NCBI RefSeq assembly: GCF_040833975.1
Contig: NZ_CP162130.1
Coordinates: 1,636,001-1,700,000, forward strand
From: Leptospira sp. WS92.C1
GTDB lineage: Bacteria > Spirochaetota > Leptospiria > Leptospirales > Leptospiraceae
DNA: 64,000 nt
Direction of reading: 5' to 3'
The notes under the pieces were generated by a model. The model searched no databases, was not told where the DNA came from, and was given only the letters and a program-made list of their open reading frames with translations. The position numbers were made by a program, and so were the translations under genes. Of the stretch, positions 57,708 to 64,000 are shown in pieces. Numbering within the stretch: position 1 is the stretch's first letter; each line of letters begins with the position of its first letter.

Positions 57708-59552
57708 GTGTCCGTTCTCCTCATCGTAGAATCTCCGTCCAAAGCAAAGACCATAGCGGGTTATTTGGGAAAGAATTATAAGATCCTCGCAACTCTTGGA
57801 CATATCGCGGATCTTCCCAAATCGACGCTCGGGGTCGATCTGCAAAATCAATTTGAGCCGGAGTATGTCGTTCTTCCGGGAAAAAAAAAGGTTCTTTCCG
57901 AAATCATAAAAGCCGCAAAAGAATCCGAGAAGGTTTTCCTCGCCACGGATCCGGATCGAGAAGGTGAATTTATCAGCGCCTATATCCGGGATCGGCTTCG
58001 AAAAAAAACGAATGTCTTCCGGATCCGATTCACTGAGATCACTCAACATTCTATCTTAAACGCTTTGGGAAATCCGGAAAAAATCCGTGAATCTTTGGTT
58101 CAAGCGCAAAAAGCGCGCAGGATCGGAGATCGTCTGATCGGCTACTTTATCAGTCCCGTTCTCTGGAAGGAGATCGGACCCGGACTTTCCGCGGGAAGGG
58201 TACAGAGCGTCGCATTAAAATGGATCTGTGACCGGGAGGAGGAGATTCGGAAATTTGTTTCCGAAATATATTACGATATTATAATTTATATTTTAGATCG
58301 AGAGGGTGTGGAAGGAATTTTTCATAGAACTGGGGATCGGATTCCCTCCAAAGAAAAGGCGGATACGATTCTGGCTCAGATTCAAAAAGAGAAAAATCTG
58401 AAAATTTTTGATAAAAAAGAATCCAGCGGAAAAAACTTTCCGCCGGCCCCCTTTCAAACCGCGAGTCTTCAACAGGAAGCGTTTCGTCGATTTCAGTTTT
58501 CGTCTAAAAAAACGATGAGTATCGCTCAAAAACTCTACGAAGGATTGGATCTTGGAAACGGAAAACGAGAAGGGCTCATCACGTATATGAGAACGGATTC
58601 CACACGTCTGAATTCCGATTTCGTATCTCAGGCTTTTTCTTGGATATCCACCAATCTGGGAGAAAACTTTCGCACGGGATCTTCCGGAAAACAAAAAAAA
58701 CCCAGTCGAAAGATTCAGGACGCACACGAGGCGATTCGAATCACGAATGTTTTTCTCGAACCGACGGAAGTGAAAAAGATTTTAAACAAAGAAGAGGGGC
58801 AGCTTTATGAGTTGATTTGGAAACGTACGATCGCTTCACTTCTTCCTCCCGAGGAGTTTCTCAAAACCGAATATTCCATTTTTTCTTTTGGAGAAACGTT
58901 TCAACTCGAAACCAAAAAAACTCTATTTTCCGGTTTTAAAATATTAAACGAAATCGAATCCAAGCTAATTCCGGTTTGGGAAAAGGGGGAATCGGTTCTT
59001 CTTCAAAATGCGGAATCTATTACAAAACAAACAGAACCTCCGCCCCGATTTGCGGATGGTTCTCTGGTCGCAAAATTGGAAAAGGAGGGAATCGGAAGAC
59101 CTTCCACATATGCAACGGTTTCGGATACTCTAATCAAACGAAAGTATATTGTGCAGGACAAGAAATTCTTTTCCCCGCTTCCGCTGGGAGAGAAAGTCAA
59201 TTTTTTTCTGCAATCCGGTTTTGGAGAATTGTTCCGTGAAAAATTTACGGCAGATCTGGAATCGAATTTGGATGGAATCGAAAAGAAGGAAACGAATTTT
59301 CTGAGCGTTTTAAATGAGCTCTGGAGAACGCTTCAAGCGCAGATCGCAAAAAGCAAGTCTTCCGCTTTTTCCGTGCGTAAGGATTGGATCGACGTTCGAG
59401 AAAGAAAAAAAGAAACCGGCTGGGGAATTTGTCCTCTTTGTAAAGAAGGTGTTTTGCAGAAAAAGCAAACCTTCAAAAAGAAAGAATTCTATCAATGCAA
59501 TCGATTTCCGGACTGCGAATATGTCAGTTACGAGTTAGTTCCACATTCCTAA
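57708..59552 (+). CDS. topA: DNA topoisomerase I
   Basis: Type IA topoisomerase relaxing negative supercoils. The Toprim domain begins [19 protein letters not shown] and has the metal site D81-P-D83-R-E85; the active-site tyrosine is Y293 in [13 protein letters not shown]. One zinc finger remains at the C-terminus (ICPLCKEG and CNRFPDCEY). At 614 residues it is shorter than the three-finger E. coli enzyme. The GTG start at 57708 overlaps the end of the upstream pseudogene; no strong ribosome site is seen. Confidence 0.93.
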   Translation: MSVLLIVESPSKAKTIAGYLGKNYKILATLGHIADLPKSTLGVDLQNQFEPEYVVLPGKKKVLSEIIKAAKESEKVFLATDPDREGEFISAYIRDRLRKKTNVFRIRFTEITQHSILNALGNPEKIRESLVQAQKARRIGDRLIGYFISPVLWKEIGPGLSAGRVQSVALKWICDREEEIRKFVSEIYYDIIIYILDREGVEGIFHRTGDRIPSKEKADTILAQIQKEKNLKIFDKKESSGKNFPPAPFQTASLQQEAFRRFQFSSKKTMSIAQKLYEGLDLGNGKREGLITYMRTDSTRLNSDFVSQAFSWISTNLGENFRTGSSGKQKKPSRKIQDAHEAIRITNVFLEPTEVKKILNKEEGQLYELIWKRTIASLLPPEEFLKTEYSIFSFGETFQLETKKTLFSGFKILNEIESKLIPVWEKGESVLLQNAESITKQTEPPPRFADGSLVAKLEKEGIGRPSTYATVSDTLIKRKYIVQDKKFFSPLPLGEKVNFFLQSGFGELFREKFTADLESNLDGIEKKETNFLSVLNELWRTLQAQIAKSKSSAFSVRKDWIDVRERKKETGWGICPLCKEGVLQKKQTFKKKEFYQCNRFPDCEYVSYELVPHS

Positions 59553-60180
59553 ACCCAAATCCAATTCCGTGCGACCGTGTTTGTTTTGATTCTCAGATCA
59601 AACAGGAGCGAATTTTAGATTGGGTACTGAAAAACGATGCTCTGCTACGAAATGCAACGAAATCGATAAAAGCATATTTTCGATTTCAAAAGCTTCTTTT
59701 GGCGATTTGTTCAATTCTTAGGCGAATTTGAAATCTATAAGCTGTCGGATAATTCGGCAAGTGTGTCTATGCCTTTATACGTTTTATAAAACTGCATTCT
59801 CTTTGGTTCAATCGATGTTTTTTCCACCTAACGGAATTTAAATTTGAAATCAGATGTAAGGGTTGTATGATTTTTAGAAGGAATGGGTTATTTTTTTCGA
59901 CAAAGAGCTCAATATCAGATCGAAACAAAGTCTCCGTTTTTCTATTTTTTTAAAAGCTTCTCATTTTGCTCAAATTTTAAAACGAAGTTAGAGCTCGAAT
60001 GAGATGTAATTATTTTTATGAATGCAAGGATTTGAATATTCTAAAATAAACAAGTTTTACTTTTATTAAAATTTACTTTTTCATAAAAATTTATTTATTT
60101 TTTTATTTGAAAAGTGTCGTATGGTTAGGGAGAAACGAATGCAACGTTTCTCAAGCAGATACAAATCTTGAGGTTTTAAT
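59553..60180 (+). other. Long AT-rich spacer before the small exported protein
   Basis: About 630 nt with only short, unconvincing frames. It becomes very AT-rich from about 60000. The last 50 nt hold a perfect 8-bp inverted repeat (60130-60152) and the ribosome site GAGG (60170-60173). I see no terminator for topA and no other gene or RNA. Confidence 0.5.
60130..60152 (+). promoter_or_regulatory. Leader hairpin of the small exported protein gene
   Basis: GAGAAACG and CGTTTCTC pair perfectly around AATGCAA, ending 28 nt before the ATG and 17 nt before the GAGG ribosome site. It may be an mRNA-leader hairpin or an operator. Confidence 0.5.
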
Positions 60181-60516
60181 ATGAACATAAATCAAATGAT
60201 TTCTGTAGTATTGTTTTTGGGCTTTCTGGCTGCAAGTTCCGTTTTTGCCGTATCGGAAGACGTCGAAGACCAACTTCTGGAAAAAGCGATCGTAGAAAGC
60301 GCAATCACTAAGGAACAAAAGACCGCAGTGGGCAATTATTTGAGAGCAGTAGCTCACCAAAAAGTGCAACGAGCGGAAGAGTTGAGGGAGCTTGCGAAAA
60401 GATCTACCGGAGGTAAATTTCTGGCGAGCAACGCTCAATCACAAAAATATAGCAAACAAGCTCAGAGTTTAGAAAGAGAGAATGCGAGATACCAAACAAT
60501 TCTTGGTAATTTCTAA
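60181..60516 (+). CDS. Small exported helical protein
   Basis: A 111-residue protein with a signal peptide (SVVLFLGFLAASSVFAV, cleaved probably after VFA at residue 22). The mature chain of about 89 residues is nearly all charged helix, with ITKEQKTAVGNYLRAVAHQKVQRAEELRELAKRS and a second helix LERENARYQTILGNF. It resembles small paralogous exported proteins of Leptospira but I know of no function. It has its own leader hairpin and terminator, so it is a single-gene unit. Confidence 0.72.
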   Translation: MNINQMISVVLFLGFLAASSVFAVSEDVEDQLLEKAIVESAITKEQKTAVGNYLRAVAHQKVQRAEELRELAKRSTGGKFLASNAQSQKYSKQAQSLERENARYQTILGNF

Positions 60517-60549
60517 TTTCGCAAAATTAGATTTGGGATGATTTGTAGG

Positions 60550-60575
60550 AAAGACGCTTTCGGGCGTCTTTTTTG
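60550..60575 (+). terminator. Intrinsic terminator of the small exported protein gene
   Basis: AAGACGC (60551-60557) and GCGTCTT (60564-60570) form a perfect 7-bp stem around TTTCGG, followed by TTTT. It lies 34 nt past the stop codon at 60516. Confidence 0.85.
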
Positions 60576-60651
60576 TTTGAAGGAGTTTCGAATTTGTAGT
60601 GCTAAGCTAGATTATTTCGAGTCCGTTTTTAGTGATTCATTCATTTTGGTT

Positions 60652-61065
60652 TTAGCCAAATTTTTTTTCCACCAGTGTTTTTAATTCGTTCAGATCTTTT
60701 TGAACCCAATTTGCATCCTCTTCAAATTTTTCCAGGGACATATCCGGGGTTTGAAACAATGTGAACAAAATCTCGCACCCCTCGCCGTTACGAATCACCC
60801 GCATGGGATTCTCCACCTTTTGTCCATTATCGAATAGAACCGTATGATCTAAAATTCCATATTCATTTTTGGGCGTAAAGACGGCTTTGAGTTTTCCTTG
60901 GGGAGTTTCCAAAACCCATTCTTGACCGGTTCCCTGTTCAATGGACTTACAAAGACCCGATGCCCATTCGGGAAAGTTTTTTGGCTCGGAGATATATTCG
61001 TAAACGATTGGATACGGGATGAAAATCGAAACGCTGATATTTTTGACTTTGAAAGGTTTTTGCAT
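60652..61065 (-). CDS. SRPBCC/START-like fold protein
   Basis: A 137-residue protein of the helix-grip (SRPBCC, polyketide-cyclase-like) type: KVKNISVSIFIPYPIVYEYI at the N-terminus, FPEWASGLCKSIEQGTG and a long C-terminal helix KFEEDANWVQKDLNELKTL. Such folds bind hydrophobic ligands; the ligand is unknown. It is 25 nt downstream of the ABC ATPase gene on the same strand and may be co-transcribed with it. Confidence 0.75.
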   Translation of the reverse strand: MQKPFKVKNISVSIFIPYPIVYEYISEPKNFPEWASGLCKSIEQGTGQEWVLETPQGKLKAVFTPKNEYGILDHTVLFDNGQKVENPMRVIRNGEGCEILFTLFQTPDMSLEKFEEDANWVQKDLNELKTLVEKKFG

Positions 61066-61090
61066 GATATGGATCTCCTTTTTGGTTTGA

Positions 61091-61882
61091 TTATTTACGG
61101 ATTGGAATCACGGACCAGGTTCCGTTGATTTTTTGGACTTGCAGTTTTAGATCGTATAGATTTTCCAAATGAATTTGTGTAAACGATTCTTCGATCGGAC
61201 CTGCGGTTAAAACTTTTCCTTCCTTGAGTAAAACCGCGCTCGTGTAAAACTCTGGGATTTCTTCGAGTCGATGCGTGATGTATAGGGAAGTAAAATTTCG
61301 TTTGGAATGATATGCTTTTAAAAATTCCAAAAAATCCTCTCTTGCGGAAAAATCGAAGGAAGAGCAGGGCTCATCGAGGATGAGAAGATCGGGTTCGCTC
61401 ACAAGACTTCGCAAAAATAGAATCTTCTTTTTTTCTCCGGAGGAAAGTGTCGTATAAAATTGATCTTTTTTGGATAACAGATTGGCATCGGTTAAAATCC
61501 GCTCGGCTTTGGATTCTTCTTCCGGGTTCGGGTCTCGGTAGTATCCGATCGTGTGAAAAAGACCGGTCAAGATTACGTCCCATACTGTCAGTTTTTTTTG
61601 CAGGGATTGATCCTGTTGGGAGGAGTCGACGATTCCGATTCGTTTGCGGAGTTCTTGGATCGCGGTTTCTCCATAGGTTTCTTGGAAAAGTCGGATTGTT
61701 CCCGAAGTCGCCCAAATCATTCCATAAATCAAATTTACAAGCGTGCTTTTTCCGGCTCCGTTTCTTCCGAGCAGGACGCAGTGTTCGTTTTCTAAGATTT
61801 TAAAACTGATGGAATCTAAGATGGTTTTTCCCGTGGGACGATAACTTATCTTCTCGACGGACAACAAAGGATCCGGATTCAA
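61091..61882 (-). CDS. ABC transporter ATP-binding protein, ModF-like
   Basis: A 263-residue single-domain ABC ATPase. Walker A is GRNGAGKST (residues 39-47), the Q-loop region is SSQQDQSLQKK, the signature is LSSGEKKK and Walker B LLILDEPCSS, with the switch histidine in YITHRLEEI. No membrane partner is encoded nearby. The spacing of 6 nt from the HDOD gene shows co-transcription. Substrate unknown. Confidence 0.87.
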   Translation of the reverse strand: MNPDPLLSVEKISYRPTGKTILDSISFKILENEHCVLLGRNGAGKSTLVNLIYGMIWATSGTIRLFQETYGETAIQELRKRIGIVDSSQQDQSLQKKLTVWDVILTGLFHTIGYYRDPNPEEESKAERILTDANLLSKKDQFYTTLSSGEKKKILFLRSLVSEPDLLILDEPCSSFDFSAREDFLEFLKAYHSKRNFTSLYITHRLEEIPEFYTSAVLLKEGKVLTAGPIEESFTQIHLENLYDLKLQVQKINGTWSVIPIRK

Positions 61883-61888
61883 ACGATT

Positions 61889-63370
61889 TTAATTCTCCAT
61901 TCTTGCGATGTCATATAACTTTCTGAGTTTTTCACAAGTTTCTTCAAACGTCTTTTTATCCGTAAGATCGTATTTATGAAGTATAGTTTCGTCTATCGTG
62001 AAAAAGGAAGCCTTCTTGTCTATACAATCGACCATCATGTTAGCGATATAAACTAGTTCGACGAGATCGTGATAAACGCTTCCGATACTCATAAACGGTC
62101 TGTGATGAAATTCTATCATCTGGACGAGATCGGGTGGAAAGTCCCATTTTTTTGCGAGCAATCCCCCTAGGGTAGGATGCGAAATTCCGATCGAAATTTC
62201 TTCTAAAATTGTTGAGCTTCCGAAGTCTCTGTCTTTTTGATAGTTGGACAGTTTGATAAAAAGTTTTTGATCCAGAGAAAGAAGAATGAATTTTCCGAGG
62301 TCGTGCAATAGAGCTCCCGCGGCAGCGATATCCGCGACCCTTGTCATTCCTCCTCTGCCCGCGATATGACGAATAAAAAAACTGCACATATTGGAATGGT
62401 TCCATACCTCTTGCAGTTTCGCATAACGTCCATCCATGATTTTTCTGACTCCGGAAACGTAGAGTAGATTTCGAACGTTTTTTAATCCCACTACTTTTAC
62501 GGCCTGGACGATTGTATTCACTTTGTTTCTACTCGCAAACCCCGCAGAATTGGAAAGTTTGAGAAGATCGACGCTGAGCGCCGGATTTTTTTCGATTTCT
62601 TGTGCGATGATTCCCAAATCGGAATCAGGATTGTTACAAAGAGAGATGATTCTTGTGAGAGTATTCGGCAGTGGAGGGAGTCCTTCGATCTCGGCTAAAA
62701 TTCTTTCTTTGAGTTTGGTTGTGATATCGATCGGTACGATCTGCTGCGGAACGACGAGAGTTGCGCGTGTGAGTTTACCGTCCGAATCCACTTTGAATTT
62801 ATCGGAACCGATCCCAGAGTTTTTCAAGAGCAGTTGAATGAGTACCAAACCAAGTCCCGCACTTTCCTGGGAATCCGATATATCCATAAACGCGTCGGAG
62901 AGATCGTTGTATTTTTTTGCGGACTCGATTCTTTTTTTGATACGTTCCAATTCTTGGGGAATCAAAGGAGCGTCGTTTTCCACAAGAATTGCAAGACTGT
63001 TATTGATGATCTTTGCTCTTAAATGAATTTGAAAACTGCTATTGATCAGGATTTCCCTTTGATCATCCCAGTGATGCGTGATTTCCTGCTGAAAGGTTCT
63101 CATCCCCTTTGCGTAATGATCCGCGTTGTTTATATCCAAACTTTTTTTAAGAAAGAAAATTCTTTTTGCGTTCGCTTTGTTCGCGTTCATAAGAATTTCT
63201 TTGAGAATTGTGGATATGACTTCCGTCAAAAAAAGCCTATCTATCTTTCCGAGGATATTAAGCAATAAATTATAGAGTTGTTGATGGTCCTCTTCGGTAA
63301 CGAACTTATATTCGATATCGATGTCCTTTCCGTCGAGTAGATTCTCTGTGAGTTCTGGAATGTTTAGCAT
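61889..63370 (-). CDS. GHKL-ATPase-like and HDOD domain fusion protein
   Basis: A 493-residue soluble protein. The first 240 residues look like a histidine-kinase-type ATPase domain: ILKEILMNANKANAKRIFF as N box and ESAGLGLVLIQLLLK as a glycine box, but without a phospho-histidine box. The second half is an HDOD domain: IEGLPPLPNTLTRIISL, LLKLSNSAGFAS and AALLHDLGKFILL. HDOD proteins usually act in signalling without a fixed reaction. ATG 63370 is chosen because GAAAGG lies 9 nt upstream; the frame upstream to 63478 reads as non-conserved sequence. It is first of three genes in a - strand operon. Confidence 0.82.
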   Translation of the reverse strand: MLNIPELTENLLDGKDIDIEYKFVTEEDHQQLYNLLLNILGKIDRLFLTEVISTILKEILMNANKANAKRIFFLKKSLDINNADHYAKGMRTFQQEITHHWDDQREILINSSFQIHLRAKIINNSLAILVENDAPLIPQELERIKKRIESAKKYNDLSDAFMDISDSQESAGLGLVLIQLLLKNSGIGSDKFKVDSDGKLTRATLVVPQQIVPIDITTKLKERILAEIEGLPPLPNTLTRIISLCNNPDSDLGIIAQEIEKNPALSVDLLKLSNSAGFASRNKVNTIVQAVKVVGLKNVRNLLYVSGVRKIMDGRYAKLQEVWNHSNMCSFFIRHIAGRGGMTRVADIAAAGALLHDLGKFILLSLDQKLFIKLSNYQKDRDFGSSTILEEISIGISHPTLGGLLAKKWDFPPDLVQMIEFHHRPFMSIGSVYHDLVELVYIANMMVDCIDKKASFFTIDETILHKYDLTDKKTFEETCEKLRKLYDIARMEN

Positions 63371-63493
63371 TGTGATTCGCCTTTCTCGTGCAAATTTTTC
63401 CGAGTTTCCCAAATAAATCCAGTCTTTACGAAAATCTTTGTCCGGGGGAGCCGGTATTCTTTTCGAATCATCGAACAAGTGTTGGAGAAAAAA

Positions 63494-63730
63494 ATGGTCT
63501 TGATCCGCGAAACAGAATTAGAAATCGAACAGCAAATTCGTTTTTTTTTGGAAGAGAAGCTGGAAGGAATCTTGGATGAGGCCCGGAGGGTGAAAAAACG
63601 GCGTCAGGAAGTCCTGCACGGCAAAGAATCCAAGGTAGATTTCGAAAATTTTCCTGCTGCAAAGGAATCAGCGGAGGAGAATCAGCCCACTCTTTGGGAT
63701 CAGAAATCGATTCAATCAATGCGAACATAA
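63494..63730 (+). CDS. Small charged helical protein, unknown
   Basis: A 78-residue, highly charged protein (VLIRETELEIEQQIRFFLEE, then EARRVKKRRQEVLHGKE) that should be one long helix or coiled coil with a flexible C-terminal tail. The start is ATG 63494, with GTTGGAG upstream; a TTG at 63479 is possible. It is divergent from the ATPase-HDOD gene across about 120 nt. I do not recognise it. Confidence 0.6.
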   Translation: MVLIRETELEIEQQIRFFLEEKLEGILDEARRVKKRRQEVLHGKESKVDFENFPAAKESAEENQPTLWDQKSIQSMRT

Positions 63731-63774
63731 TAAAAGAATAGACAGACTTTGAACCGGTTCTTAGAATTGAACCA

Positions 63775-64000
63775 ATGGACAATAGCTTCTTTTCAGAAAG
63801 CGAAAACGGCCAGGAATTCCCAGTAAAACGGGACATTCTCGACATCATGGATTCCTATCGGTACATGAACTCCTCCTATTTCTTTGATTTTCTCTCGGAC
63901 GGTCGCTGGGATCACGGTACCGGTTGGATTGAAAAGAATATGAGTGGTGCAGACTGGTCCACCCGGTATGTTCCTGAAAGCATCGAACGTTATAAAAAAC
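63775..64000 (+). CDS. Hypothetical protein, 3' end outside window
   Basis: An open frame starting at ATG 63775 and running to the window edge, 75 residues seen. It begins MDNSFFSESENGQEF and continues through DIMDSYRYMNSSYFFDFLS and GRWDHGTGWIEKNM, aromatic-rich and without a recognised motif. No strong ribosome site is seen, but no stop interrupts it and it follows the small gene in the same direction. Family and function unknown. Confidence 0.5.
   Translation, partial: MDNSFFSESENGQEFPVKRDILDIMDSYRYMNSSYFFDFLSDGRWDHGTGWIEKNMSGADWSTRYVPESIERYKK

Noticed and set aside
57275..57781. 168-residue frame as an intact gene
   Set aside because: It is the last segment of the frameshifted oxygenase-like remnant and runs into topA in another frame.

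Overview
The window looks like the chromosome of a Leptospira, most likely of the pathogenic clade. No database search was possible. The reasons are a large O-antigen (rfb) locus ending at a DASS-type symporter gene, a protein that looks like the Leptospira-specific DUF1564 family, a spirochete-like order of housekeeping genes, frequent TTG/GTG starts, and short palindromes of the TGTTGGA..TCCAACA type. Which species it is cannot be settled from the sequence alone.

Region 1 (1-25,683) is the end of the rfb locus, almost all on the + strand with many 1-4 nt gene overlaps. It holds glycosyltransferases of the GT2, GT4 and GT-C types, sugar aminotransferases, methyltransferases, left-handed beta-helix acyltransferases, a UDP-galactopyranose mutase (glf) and a membrane protein of the lysylphosphatidylglycerol-synthase/flippase-like family. 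Its core is a WbpB-WbpD-WbpE-like set (oxidoreductase, N-acyltransferase, aminotransferase) followed by WbpG, HisH and HisF homologues. This is the known gene set for a 2,3-diacetamido sugar acid whose 3-acetamido group is turned into an acetamidino group. The block from about 17.9 to 21.5 kb is more AT-rich and may be a separately acquired cassette.

Region 2 (25,815-30,004) is the boundary: the DASS symporter, a VapBC toxin-antitoxin pair, a YdeI-like protein and a CapA-like lipoprotein.

Region 3 (30,070-44,152) is a + strand housekeeping run: rpsF-ssb-rpsR-rplI-dnaB-aspS-phoH-pgpH-ybeY-recO, a small membrane protein, argS, cinA and a beta-propeller-like protein. phoH and ybeY have no ATG, GTG or TTG start that keeps their conserved N-termini.

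Region 4 (44,268-52,945) is on the - strand: a sensor kinase with a receiver-ATPase partner, an exported protein overlapping secG, tpiA, a lipoprotein, pgk and gap, and a signal peptidase homologue lacking both catalytic residues. pgk ends in a strong intrinsic terminator.

Region 5 (53,057-64,000) is mixed. It has a gamma-carbonic-anhydrase-like protein, a protein resembling archaeal (type II) GAPDH, cysK with an inverted repeat over its likely promoter, a DUF1564-like protein, a frameshifted oxygenase-like pseudogene, topA, a small exported helical protein with a leader hairpin, and a - strand group of an ATPase-HDOD fusion, an ABC ATPase and a SRPBCC protein. Two + strand genes follow, the last cut by the window end. 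No rRNA, tRNA, CRISPR array or insertion sequence was recognised.
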